Of a DNA stretch of 43,123 nt, positions 15,651 through 24,112 are shown piece by piece. The stretch is from Streptacidiphilus sp. 4-A2 (GTDB lineage: Bacteria; Actinomycetota; Actinomycetes; Streptomycetales; Streptomycetaceae), in the NCBI GenBank assembly GCA_014284505.1, contig JAAFYY010000004.1, positions 1-43,123 on the forward strand. The letters run 5' to 3'. The notes beneath the pieces are model-generated. The model did no database searches, had not been told where the DNA came from, and saw nothing but the letters and a program-made list of their open reading frames with translations. Both the position numbers and the translations under genes were made by a program. How positions within the stretch are numbered: position 1 is the first letter of the stretch; every line of letters starts with the position of its first letter.

Positions 15651-15931
15651 CGGACTGCCTCCCCGGCGACTGCGCGCAGCGGGAGGGCGGGGACGGCGGG
15701 GCTGGTGAGCTGGTTGCGCATCCGCAGGGTGTCGGCTCGCAGCAGGCGGATCGCCCGGTCGAGCTGGGCAACGGCCGGAACGGGGAGGTGATGGGTCCGA
15801 CGCGAGTAGGCGTCGACCTGGAGCCACCAGGCGTGGGCGGTGACCACCAGGCAGAGCATCGCCTTCACCGCGGGGGACGAGGTTTCGACGGAATGGAGTC
15901 TCGGTGTCTGACCTGCGATAACGTCGTTCAT
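15647..15931 (-). CDS. First gene of the minus array, 94 aa
   Basis: Intact from ATG 15931 with an AAGGGAG ribosome site. A hydrophobic helix (VKAMLCLVVTAHAWWLQVDA) lies in the middle, followed by a basic helical part (QLDRAIRLLRADTLRMRNQL). Its promoter must lie in the divergent region shared with the GntR gene. Family unknown. Confidence 0.65.
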   Translation of the reverse strand: MNDVIAGQTPRLHSVETSSPAVKAMLCLVVTAHAWWLQVDAYSRRTHHLPVPAVAQLDRAIRLLRADTLRMRNQLTSPAVPALPLRAVAGEAVR

Positions 15932-16148
15932 GGGTCGTGTCTCCCTTGTTGAACGGCCCTGCGGCTCCGGTGTTCACAGCACCGGAGTCGCGCTGGTTTT
16001 GGGCATGACGAAGAAGACCCTCTTTGGGCCCCCTCCCTCTTAGGTGACAGCACCTAACGAGAAAGATGCTGACCTACGGCGAGGGTGATGTCAAGGACTA
16101 GCTGCTAGCACCTATCCTTGAGATCCTTGGGACGAGAGGAGGTGCCAC
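15932..16148. promoter_or_regulatory. Divergent promoter/operator region
   Basis: 217 bases between the minus array and the GntR gene. It contains a palindrome TTAGGTG-ACAG-CACCTAA (16040-16057), a second half-site AGCACCTATC (16108-16117), and a TCAAGGA/TCCTTGA inverted repeat (16091-16121) just upstream of the GntR start. A hairpin CTCCGGTG/CACCGGAG (15965-15987) lies in the leader of the minus array. The repeated AGCACCTA half-site suggests operators for the GntR protein. Confidence 0.65.
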
Positions 16149-16952
16149 GTGGCAGGCACAGCGGAAGAAATCGCGGCCAACCTGCGGGAACGGATCCACC
16201 GCGGGGAACTGCGCCCTGGAGACAAGCTCCCGACGATGGACCAGCTGGTCGAGCAGTACGGGGTTGCCAGGCAGACAGCACGGCAGGCCCTGGCTCTGCT
16301 CAAGCAGGAAGGACTCGCCGAGTACCGGGCAGGCCGGGGGGGGACGATCGTGCGAGAGAAGCCGACAACGCGCATGGTGCGCTCCCGGGCGATGGAGCGG
16401 GACCACATGGGCTACTACTCCGGCGCGAGCGTGCAGCATTGGCGCGTTATCCCCGGGACGCAGACCGAGGTGACCACCGAGCCTGTCCCGGCCGACGTGG
16501 CCGCGCTCCTGGGCGTGGATGCCGGGACGCCGCTCGTGGTCCGCAGGCGCATGAACGGCGATCCGGACATCGAGCGGCACCGCCAGCTGACGGACAGCTG
16601 GCTGCACCCCGCAGCTGTGGAGGCCCTGCCGGTCTTGGCCGGGAGCAGTGGACTTGGGGGGATCTACGACCGGATCGAGGAGTGGGCCGAACAGCCGATC
16701 GTCTGGAACGAGGAGATCACCGCTGCCACGCCGAGCCCGGCCGAGGCGTCCGCCCTGCTGCTCCCGCCGGGGGTGCCTCTTCTGCGCGTGATCAGGACCT
16801 CCACCGTGACTATCGACCGAAAGCCGCTGGTCGCCGAGGTGAACGACATCCGCATGAGTGCGGAGCTGTTCAGCGTCGCTTACCAGCTGAGCCGCCGTGG
16901 AGCTGCCCGTTGGCCCGTCAGGCCGGCCTCGGAGAACTTCTACGAGAGCTAG
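16149..16952 (+). CDS. GntR-family regulator (KorSA-like), UTRA domain
   Basis: Intact, 267 residues, GTG start with a GAGGAGG site. The N-terminal winged helix is typical: ERIHRGELRPGDKLPTMDQL and YGVARQTARQALALLKQEGL. After a linker comes a UTRA-type effector domain (residues about 95-260) with PLVVRRRMNGDPDIE, RIEEWAEQPIVWNEE and LRVIRTSTV. Plasmid regulators of this family (KorSA of pSAM2 is the model) repress transfer genes and their own promoter. Its divergent position next to the transfer array and the AGCACCTA sites fit that role. Confidence 0.85.
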   Translation: MAGTAEEIAANLRERIHRGELRPGDKLPTMDQLVEQYGVARQTARQALALLKQEGLAEYRAGRGGTIVREKPTTRMVRSRAMERDHMGYYSGASVQHWRVIPGTQTEVTTEPVPADVAALLGVDAGTPLVVRRRMNGDPDIERHRQLTDSWLHPAAVEALPVLAGSSGLGGIYDRIEEWAEQPIVWNEEITAATPSPAEASALLLPPGVPLLRVIRTSTVTIDRKPLVAEVNDIRMSAELFSVAYQLSRRGAARWPVRPASENFYES

Positions 16953-17079
16953 ATCCTTGATCACGTTCACGCGTAAGCGACCGACTGTCCCCGCCACCGC
17001 AATCCCACCTCTGCCGCCGACCTGCTGCTCGGATGTGGATCACCGTGCTCCGCGGGTGCGCCGACGCAAAGTGACGAGC

Positions 17080-17106
17080 GCCGGTGACATCACGAATGTC
17101 ACCGGC
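17080..17106. promoter_or_regulatory. Perfect 11-bp inverted repeat upstream of the XRE-TPR gene
   Basis: GCCGGTGACAT (17080-17090) and ATGTCACCGGC (17096-17106) with a 5-base loop, about 90 bases before the start at 17196 and 128 bases after the GntR stop. Either an operator or the GntR terminator. Confidence 0.6.
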
Positions 17107-17195
17107 ATACGTCACCTCACAAGATCAGCGGTCGGCTGGCAGTCTCGGACCAGCGCTCAACGCGCAACTAAGGCATTGCGGTGAGGAGTTCAACC

Positions 17196-18423
17196 ATGGA
17201 CGACCGCCCCGACTGGGCTCGCAGGATGGTCGAAGAACGGGCCGCACGGAACTGGAGCCAGCTGGAGGCCGTGCGCGCCCTGCACCCGCGCCTGCCCGCC
17301 GAGCCGTTCATGAGCGAGCAGGACCTGCTGCGGCAGTGGAAGCGCTGGGAGAGCGGCGAGGTCTACCCGCGCAAGTACGCTCCGGCGATCGCGGCCTGCT
17401 TCGGCACGACCACCCACGCCTTCTTCCCGACCAAGCGGCAAGCGGGACGGCCAGGCGGAGATCCTGGCCGTCAGCGGCATGGACACCGTGGACATCCTGA
17501 CCCGGCTGCGCGCGTCCGACGTCGACCAGGCCACCTTCGACGCGCTGCGGATCACCATCGACCGGTTGTGCTGCGAGTACGCCTACATGCCCGCCGACCA
17601 GCTGCTCATCGAGGGCCGGGCCTGGCTCGGGCGCGTGGCGGGGCTGCAGAACCAGCGCCTCAGCCTGGCCCAGCACCGCGAAGCGATCAGCCTCGCCGGG
17701 CAGTTGGCGCTCCTGGTGGGCTGCGTCGAGTACGACTCCGGCATCCGCCGCCAGGCCGAGGCGACACGGCAGGCCGCGCTGCTGCTGGGCTCGGAGGCCG
17801 GCAACCTCGGAGTCCAGGGCTGGGCCTACGAGATGAAGGCCTGGTTCGCCCTGACGTCCGGGGACTACCGGGGCGTCATCGCGGCCGCCGACGCCGGGAT
17901 CGCGGCCGCGCCCCGGGAGTCGGTGGCGGTGCAGCTGTACGCGCAGAAGGCGAAGGCCTGGGCGCGGATCGGCGACCGGCAACAGACCGAGGTCGCCCTC
18001 GACGCGGGCCGCCAGCTCCTGGAAGGGCTGCCGTATCCGGAATCCGTCGAGAACCACTTCGTCGTGGACCCGGCGAAGTGGGACTACTACCGCATGGACG
18101 CCTACCGAAAGGTCGGCGAGGACCAGCTCGCACAGCAGCTCGCCAGCGTCCTGCGCGTCGACGGCGACTTCGACGGCGCGGAGCGGCAACCCATGCGCAA
18201 CGCCGAAGCCCGGGTGACGCTGGCCGTCGTGGCTGCCCGCCAGGGCGACCTGGACGCGGCCCTGGCCTACGGGGAGCGCGCACTGAGCGGTGATCGGCGG
18301 TCCCTGCCGTCGTTGGCCATGGTGGCCGGCGACCTCGGCTCAGTGCTGCAGCAGCGGTACGGAACCGTCAGCGAGGCGCAGGAGTTTCTACAGCACTTGC
18401 GTTCGCTCCGAGGAGGCGATTAG
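17196..18423 (+). CDS. XRE-type regulator with TPR-like C-terminus
   Basis: About 408 residues from ATG 17196 (GTGAGGAG site). The first 80 residues are the Streptomyces XRE domain (WSQLEAVRALHPRLP, LLRQWKRWESGEVYPRKYAP). After a frame break near 17465 the frame resumes as ILAVSGMDTVDILTRLR and continues to 18423 as helical repeats (ALLLGSEAGNLGVQGWAYEM, YAQKAKAWARIGDRQQTEVA, VAARQGDLDAALAYGERAL), the TPR-like part. Such proteins are sensor-type regulators of development or plasmid functions. The second part alone could look like a separate gene, but both halves are typical of one protein. Confidence 0.8.
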
Positions 18424-18880
18424 GAGAAGAGATTCCATTCCACACAGAGGAATAGCATGAACCGTTTCCAGGGCCTGGAATGCTGAAATACCCAGGACAC
18501 GCCCTGGGTCTCTTCTCACATGCCCTGAGCAGGGGTGACGTGGTCTAGTGGCTAGCGGCTGAGCCACCGGGGATCGGGGCATGGTTCGCGCGCCCGCTCC
18601 CGATTAGAATGCGCCTCGGCTCATCACGGAGGGCCCGAGCGACACGCAGGCAATTAGGAACACAGCGGCCGGAAAGAGCGCTAGGGTGTTCCCAGCCATC
18701 CTCCGGGCTGGTCAAAAAAACATCCGGAAACGACGAAGCGGCCCCCAGTCGCCAAACTTGGGCCGCTCGCCGTTGCACAGATACTGCCGACGGTACAGGT
18801 ACAGGCCATCCGCGAGAGCACAAAGCTCTCAAGTCGGCGAGTCTCGTACTCAACTTTCCGGCAGTCGGAAAGGTCAGCTG
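18424..18880. other. Non-coding gap before the replication operon
   Basis: 457 bases with no supported gene. It holds CCAGG-ACACGC-CCTGG, a hairpin CCAGCC/GGGCTGG near 18690-18709 next to an A-run, and GCGGCCC/GGGCCGC near 18739-18767. Composition is slightly less GC-rich. It probably contains the terminator of the XRE gene and the promoter of the operon starting at 18881. A tRNA-like stretch near 18537 did not fold properly. Confidence 0.5.
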
Positions 18881-19673
18881 GTGACACGCCCCACGCACGA
18901 CCCCGCACCACCGTCGAGCACGATCACGCCTCCCCCGCTCCCTCCCTCGGTCACGGTGCTGCGGGAGGTTGTGTTCGGCCCGGCCGCCCTGCGCAGCCCG
19001 AACGCGGTGACTGTCTTCCTTCACCTACTGTTCCTGGCCTCGCCGTATGGCTCGCCCTCTGGATCTGCCGGTCTCACCGTTCGCGGCCTACTGGGGTCGT
19101 TGCGCGCTCAGAACGTTCAGGCCGCTGATGGGCAGCCGTTCAGCGCCAGCACCTCGCCGCCGCGCTGGAGGAGTTGGCCGTGGTCGGCCTGGTCCGCCGA
19201 CCGCAGACGGCGGGGACACCGCCTTCGAACTCCGCTCCTGCCCGCAAGCCCCTCAGCTTCCCGTCCCGGCGCCGACGACCGGCGCTCGTGCGGCGGAAGC
19301 CGAGGACCGAGGTGACGCTGCCGCTGACCACGTGGCCTACGTGATGCGCCTGAACATCCGCGGCACCGTTCAGAAGGCTGCGTTGGCCGCGCTGGCCTCC
19401 CGCTGCGGTGCGGACCACTCCTGCACAGTGTCGAACGGGCAGCTGGCACTGGAGGCCGGGACAGCTCTTGACCGGCTGAGGGTCGCGCTACGCGAGCTTC
19501 GACACCGCGGCCTGGTCTCGGTGTTCGAGCAACGTCGTGCCGACGGGGGCCGGGACGCCAACCGCTTCGTCCTGCACGGCCCCTGGGACGGCTGGGGTGG
19601 GTCTGGAGTGCCTTTCCCGGAAATCGCAGCCTGCAGGCCGGCCAGCGCTGACGACTCGGCGGTGACGCGATGA
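18881..19673 (+). CDS. Winged-helix replication-type protein A
   Basis: About 264 residues from GTG 18881. The opening PPSVTVLREVVFGPAALRSP aligns with PPSVTVYRHMAFGAGLTGPF of the next gene, and both continue with an amphipathic helix and a turn ending VVGLVRR or KAGFIRK, a winged-helix-like shape. A second HTH-like region near the end reads RVALRELRHRGLVSVFEQRR. Two frame breaks near 19140-19215 are bridged. Next to a DnaB gene and repeats resembling iterons, it could be the initiator or an accessory. Stop overlaps the next ATG. Confidence 0.55.
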
Positions 19674-20721
19674 GCGCACCCGCCGCGACGCTGCCTGGCC
19701 CCGTGAGGGCGATGACCTGGCGGACGGCAGGATCCGCGAGGCGCGGAACGTCCCGGGCCCGCCCTCTGTGACTGTCTACCGGCACATGGCGTTCGGGGCC
19801 GGGCTGACCGGCCCGTTCGACATGACCGGGCTGGTGCACCTGATGTTCCTCCTGGACGGCGGCCGCGACGCCAGCATGGCGATGCTGCTGGAGTCGCTGC
19901 GCCGGGAGGGAGTCCCCGGCACGAACGGTCGCGGGCTGATCGGTGAGACCACCGTCCAGGCGATGATGCGACGGTTCATCAAGGCGGGCTTCATCCGCAA
20001 GGTGCCGCGCAAGCGGCTCACGGGCGCGAAGCCGGGCTTCGGGCCGCAGGAGTACGCGTTCTACCGCGAACCCGCCTACAACCCGGACTGGTCCGAGAAC
20101 GACGTCGACGACCAGGCGCAGGAGCCGGCGGCGCAGGCCTCGGCGCAGCCGCAGGCCGGGCCGGTCGGCCCGTTGGGGGAGCAGCCGCCGGCGGAGGACC
20201 CGGACGCCCCGGCGGCGGAGGAACTGGCGGCCGCCGTCGACCTGCTGGAGAACCTGCCGGACCCGTGGACGGTCGGCCAGGTGAAGGCGCAGAAGCTCGC
20301 CCCGGCGCTGGCCCGGCAGGTCCGCCGCCTGGAGCTCGACTACGACCAGGCGCTGGTCGACCAGCTGACGGCGAACCCCGGCGGGGTGCGGAGCTACGTC
20401 AACGTGCTGCCCGCCCGGATCAAGGACCTGAAGCGGGTGCGCACCCGGTTCACGGCGGCGCGGCCGCAGGTCCCCGCAGGTCCCCGCAGGCCTTCGGAGG
20501 GGCCGCTGAGCCCGTGCCCGAAGCACCCGGGGGTGGACGCCACCGAGTGCGAGCCGTGCGTGGCGGCCGCGGTGGCGGAGCGCGAGGCGGAGCTGGCGGC
20601 CGAGCAGGCGCGCCGGGAGCAGCGGCAGCGGCCCGCGGTGGAGTCCTCGCCGGAGCCGGTGCGTGATCCGCTGGCCATCATCGCGCGGGCGATGGCGGCG
20701 GCGCCCAAGCGCGGCGACTGA
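19670..20721 (+). CDS. Winged-helix replication-type protein B
   Basis: About 350 residues from ATG 19670, which overlaps the upstream stop (ATGA). After one frame break near 19715 it reads DGRIREARNVPGPPSVTVYR and a winged-helix-like domain (GETTVQAMMRRFIKAGFIRK). Then an acidic, Gln/Pro-rich linker, a helical region with VRRLELDYDQALVDQLTANP, and a Cys knuckle (CPKHPGVDATECEPCVAA). The tandem paralogy with the upstream gene and the dnaB gene downstream argue for a replication initiator or helicase loader. Confidence 0.6.
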
Positions 20722-20801
20722 CCGCTCAAACGTTCGGCGGCCGGGGTGCCACCCGGCCGCCGGATCGAACAACCCCTTCCCACCAGGAAAGAGAGTCCCC
20801 T

Positions 20802-22217
20802 ATGACCCTACCCACCCATGTCCCGGAGCAGCAGGGCGAGCCGATCGACTGGACGGACGCCGAGGCCGCGCCGGGCCCGGCGCGCGACCGGTCGATGGAC
20901 CGGGTGCCGCCGCAGGACCTGGCCGCCGAGCAGGCGGTGCTGGGCGGCATGCTGCTGTCCAAGGAGGCCATCGCCGACGTGGTGGCGGTGCTGAAGCCCT
21001 CCGACTACTACCGGCCCGCGCACGAGACCATCCACCGGGCGGTGCTCGACCTCTACACCAGCGGTGAGCCCGCCGACCCGATCACGGTGGCCAGCGAGCT
21101 GACCAAGCGCGGCGAGATCGTCAAGGTGGGCGGGCCGTCCTACCTGCACACGCTGGTCAACACGGTGCCGACGGCGGCGAACGCCGAGTACTACGCCGAC
21201 ATCGTGCACGAGCTGGCGGTGACGCGGCGGCTGGCCGAGGCCGGCACCCGGATCGCGGCGATGGCCTACGCGGGCGAGGGCGAGGCGAAGGAGCTGGTCG
21301 CCAAGGCGCAGGCCGAGCTCGCGACGGTGGACGACGCGCGGGCCGAGGAGCAGATCATCCGGATGCGCGACAGCATCGGCGGCACCCTGGAGCTGATGGA
21401 GGCCCTGGGCAACCGCAAGGAGGGCCTGCACGGGGTCCCCACGGGGTTCAGGGACCTGGACGCGCTGACCAACGGGCTGCAGGCCGGGCAGCTGATCATC
21501 ATCGCCGCGCGCCCGGCGCTTGGGAAGTCGACACTGGCGCTGGACATCGTCCGGTCGGCCTCGATCCACCACGGCATCCCCTCGGTGTTCTTCTCCCTGG
21601 AGATGGGGCGCGATGAGCTGACCATGCGGGCGCTGAGCGCCGAGGCCCGGGTGGGCCTGCACAAGATCCGCACCGGGACGCTGACGGACGACGACTGGAA
21701 CGCGCTGGCCAAGGCGGCTCCCCGGGTGACCGACGCCCCGATGTACATCGACGACTCCACCCAGATGTCGTCGCTGGACATCCGGGCCAAGGCGCGGCGG
21801 CAGCAGCAGCGCCACGGCCTGGGCCTGGTCGTCGTGGACTACATGCAGCTGATGCAGGCCGGCGGCCGCCGCGCGGAGAGCAGGCAGGCGGAGGTCTCCG
21901 AGATCAGCCGCAACCTCAAGCTGCTGGCGAAGGAGCTGGCGGTGCCGGTGGTGGCGCTCTCGCAGCTGAACCGCGGACCGGAGCAGCGCACCGACAAGCG
22001 CCCGCTGATCTCGGACCTGCGCGAGTCGGGCTCGCTGGAGCAGGACGCGGACATGGTCATCCTGCTGCACCGCGAGGACGCCTACGAGAAGGAGTCGCCG
22101 CGCGCGGGCGAGGCGGACCTGATCGTGGCCAAGCACCGCAACGGGCCGACGGCGACAATCTCAGTGGCCTTCGCTGGCCATTATTCGAAGTTCCAGGACA
22201 TGGCTACAGCCGCCTGA
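20802..22217 (+). CDS. dnaB: DnaB-type replicative helicase
   Basis: Intact, 471 residues. The N-terminal DnaB domain (PPQDLAAEQAVLGGMLLSKE, LKPSDYYRPAHETIHRAVLD) is followed by a RecA-like core. Walker A is AARPALGKST near residue 240, Walker B LVVVDYMQLM near 345, plus FFSLEMGRDELTMR, LSQLNRGPEQR and SGSLEQDADMVILLHRED. This hexameric helicase unwinds the fork. It ends at a strong terminator and is preceded by the winged-helix pair, which suggests the plasmid supplies its own helicase. Ribosome site AAAGAGAG. Confidence 0.95.
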   Translation: MTLPTHVPEQQGEPIDWTDAEAAPGPARDRSMDRVPPQDLAAEQAVLGGMLLSKEAIADVVAVLKPSDYYRPAHETIHRAVLDLYTSGEPADPITVASELTKRGEIVKVGGPSYLHTLVNTVPTAANAEYYADIVHELAVTRRLAEAGTRIAAMAYAGEGEAKELVAKAQAELATVDDARAEEQIIRMRDSIGGTLELMEALGNRKEGLHGVPTGFRDLDALTNGLQAGQLIIIAARPALGKSTLALDIVRSASIHHGIPSVFFSLEMGRDELTMRALSAEARVGLHKIRTGTLTDDDWNALAKAAPRVTDAPMYIDDSTQMSSLDIRAKARRQQQRHGLGLVVVDYMQLMQAGGRRAESRQAEVSEISRNLKLLAKELAVPVVALSQLNRGPEQRTDKRPLISDLRESGSLEQDADMVILLHREDAYEKESPRAGEADLIVAKHRNGPTATISVAFAGHYSKFQDMATAA

Positions 22218-22220
22218 ACT

Positions 22221-22240
22221 GCATTAATACAGCTATTACG
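22221..22240 (-). promoter_or_regulatory. GGTTAATAGC site 2 (variant)
   Basis: Minus-strand reading TAATAGCTGTATTAATGC, just after the dnaB stop and before its terminator. It is the least exact of the six sites, being partly self-complementary. Confidence 0.4.
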
Positions 22241-22278
22241 CCTGTGAGCGCTCCTCATCGTAGGAGCGCTCACAGGCG
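22239..22278 (+). terminator. Terminator after dnaB
   Basis: Perfect 17-bp stem (22239-22255 with 22262-22278) and a 6-base loop directly after dnaB. Closes the replication operon. Confidence 0.85.
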
Positions 22279-22416
22279 TGTTCGGGCTCTGCCCGCTCGG
22301 TGTTCTCCGCGTCGGCGGCGGCCGCCAGGAGCAGCTGCTCGGCAGGGCCTGGCCCGGTGTCGGCGGGCCCCGGCGCGGCGCCCCCCTGGCCGGTGCCCGA
22401 TCCGCTCGGGGCGAAT

Positions 22417-22433
22417 GTCAGCGGACCGCTGAC
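22417..22433. repeat. GTCAGCG/CGCTGAC palindrome
   Basis: GTCAGCGG-A-CCGCTGAC, near-identical to the copy at 825. Lies between the dnaB terminator and the iteron-like repeats. Confidence 0.65.
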
Positions 22434-22473
22434 GGGGTGCTGGGCGCGGGTCTCGCGCCGCCGACCCTCCATG

Positions 22474-22651
22474 GACAAAACCGCAGGTCAGCCTTACGAC
22501 GCTTGCCAAGGGTCGTAAGAGGCCGCGCGGAGACAAAACCGCAGGTCAGCCTTACGACGCTTGATGGGGCTCGTAAGGTCTTACGACCCTTGGCAAGCGT
22601 CGTAAGAAACGGGGTAAAACCGCAGGTCAGTCTTACGACCCTTGCCAAGGG
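22474..22651. repeat. Iteron-like cluster, candidate replication origin
   Basis: Two direct copies of a 32-bp unit (22474-22505 and 22532-22563) and a third partial copy (22615-22651), each with AAAACCGCAGGTCAG followed by CTTACGAC. An inverted copy lies at 22580-22606. The second half of most copies is a 27-bp near-palindrome with arms CTTACGAC and GTCGTAAG. Arrays of this sort commonly bind a replication initiator; the location just behind dnaB supports an origin. Confidence 0.75.
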
Positions 22652-22823
22652 TTTCCCCCCCACACCCCCGGAGGGTTGGTAAACCCTCCCCCCCTGACCC
22701 CCCGCGGCGAGTGCCGCTGCGAGCGGGGCCGGGATGGATGGGAGGGGATCGCTCACGCGATTCGACAAGCCACCCGCCGCCGGCCCGGCCCGCAGCCCGG
22801 GTGCACCCACCGCCGACCCTGGC

Positions 22824-23006
22824 GGATAACAGAGCCCTGCGCAACGCCCACCAGTGGTGTCGATCTCCCGGTACACGTGCTGCCGCACCCCCTGCCGCAC
22901 CAAACGATCTTGATCCGCCCCCGGCGCAGTCGCCGGTTTCGCCGTGAGCGGCACGCTCGCGCCTTGATCAGCACCGGCTGTGCCGGTGCGCGAGGCTCTG
23001 TTATCC
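22824..23006. repeat. Inverted repeat with DnaA-box-like sequence
   Basis: GGATAACAGAGCC (22824-22836) and its exact inverse GGCTCTGTTATCC (22994-23006), 157 bases apart. The right copy extends to TTATCCACC, one change from the TTATCCACA type of DnaA box. Suggests an origin element. Confidence 0.6.
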
Positions 23007-23024
23007 ACCCGCTTGGAGGGGCTC

Positions 23025-23056
23025 GCGCCCCGTCACCCATTCGGGTGACGGGGCGC
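23025..23056. terminator. Perfect 14-bp hairpin
   Basis: Stem 23025-23038 with 23043-23056 and an ATTC loop. Could be a bidirectional terminator guarding the origin, or a structural origin element. Confidence 0.6.
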
Positions 23057-23730
23057 GCGCCGTGGACGCGTAGGAGAGAAAGCGCAGGTCAAAGCGGTAT
23101 GGACGTCCCTGCGGGACGACTCAATGAGGCCAGTCGGCTCCGCCGGGGCGGCACAGCCGCCCCGGCTCCACCGACGGCAGAGACGACGGGCTTCGCCCGG
23201 CAACCGGAACAAGCGGCTCGCCTCGGCGGCCCTGTGGCCCGCGGCGGGCCGATCTCCGGACCGCCGGACCCGACGGGGCGGTCCCGGGGTCCATGGGCCG
23301 CACGCGGGCGCACAGGGGTGCTCTCGGGGGTCCTGCGGGGCAGGGCGAGGGTCGGGGGGTCGCTGGGACGCGTGTGACTCGACGGGCCTGTGCGCCGCCC
23401 TGGGGCCCTGCCGCCCGGCCGCCCCGCCTCGGGGGCCCGCGCGGCGCGATCGGCCGCCTGCGGGGCCGCCAGCGGCGTTCCCGGCGGCAAGCCGGGCGGC
23501 GCCGACCCCGGTGTCGGTTCTCATTCAGTTGTTCAGTGGGTCGCCCGAGAGAGAGCGAGTCGCGCTGACCTGGCGTTCCCGCAGATGAGAGCCCAATGGG
23601 AGCGGCCAGGACGCTGCGTACTGAACTCTCAAGCGAGGCCGCCGGCTGGATTGGCCAGAGGGGGTCGCCACTGAACGACTGGATGAGCGCCGACACCCGG
23701 GCAGCCGGCCCGCGGCGCGCCCATCGGGAC

Positions 23731-23791
23731 GTCAGCGTTTCGCTGACACGATTACGCTTTCGCTCCCGCTGGTTTTTTCGCTGGCTGAAAA
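23731..23791 (+). repeat. Composite palindrome module, copy 1
   Basis: GTCAGCGTTTCGCTGAC (23731-23747), exactly 27 bases, then TTTTCGCTGGCTGAAAA (23775-23791). Centres are 44 bp apart. Two further copies lie at 23947 and 31462. Confidence 0.8.
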
Positions 23792-23946
23792 GAACGTGGA
23801 ATAGGCATCCTTATAGCTACCTTTTGGGCGCTCTCAAACACTGTTGCTATAGCACTCTCAATAGACCTCTGCTTGGCTGCTTCAATGGGCAGCTAAATCG
23901 CTCGCGTCTCAGCTATCTGACTGGCGATCGGTGCTCCGACCAGGGC

Positions 23947-24007
23947 GTCAGCGTTCTACTGACAGCGTTCAGGAGGACGTCTCGGCTGTCTTTTCAGCTA
24001 GCGAAAA
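23947..24007 (+). repeat. Composite palindrome module, copy 2
   Basis: GTCAGCGTTCTACTGAC (23947-23963), 27 bases, then TTTTCAGCTAGCGAAAA (23991-24007), which on the other strand reads TTTTCGCTAGCTGAAAA. Same 44-bp centre spacing, but the B element is inverted relative to copy 1. Confidence 0.75.
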
Positions 24008-24112
24008 CAGCAGCTTTATGCTGTCTGCAAGGAGAGCTGGAAGGATGCCTTCTCAGCGCTCCCTTTAGTGCGCCATTGAGCTAGTGAACTGGTCAGCCAA
24101 AGCGGTTCCGTG

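Larger units (their letters stand above)
22652..23719. other. Non-coding replication region
   Basis: About 1.07 kb without a supported gene; the ORFs here lack good ribosome sites. Features: inverted repeat 22824-22836 with 22994-23006; hairpin 23025-23056; hairpin CCGGGGCGGC-ACA-GCCGCCCCGG (23143-23165); an extra GCGCAGGTCA (23084) related to the iteron-like core. Very GC-rich and hairpin-rich. May also host an antisense RNA or oriT. Confidence 0.5.
23720..24090. other. Low-GC segment (about 50% GC)
   Basis: About 370 bases clearly poorer in GC than the rest of the plasmid (roughly half G+C by eye). It carries two copies of the composite palindrome module (23731 and 23947) and many AGCT hairpins such as AGCAGCTTTATGCTGTCTGC. 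No gene is supported here. Candidate DNA-unwinding element, structured RNA or regulatory locus. Confidence 0.6.

Noticed and set aside
18537..18605. tRNA-like sequence with TGGTCTAGTGGCTA and GGTTCG
   Set aside because: No matching acceptor stem and no proper T or D stem could be paired, so it is not called a tRNA; it may be chance or a decayed fragment.
22236..22478. An 80-codon minus-strand ORF behind dnaB
   Set aside because: Its end runs through the dnaB terminator hairpin, it is low-complexity, and it lacks a ribosome site.
23098..23377. A 93-codon plus-strand ORF in the origin region
   Set aside because: The purine stretch is too far from the ATG and the protein is Gly/Arg/Pro-rich without pattern.
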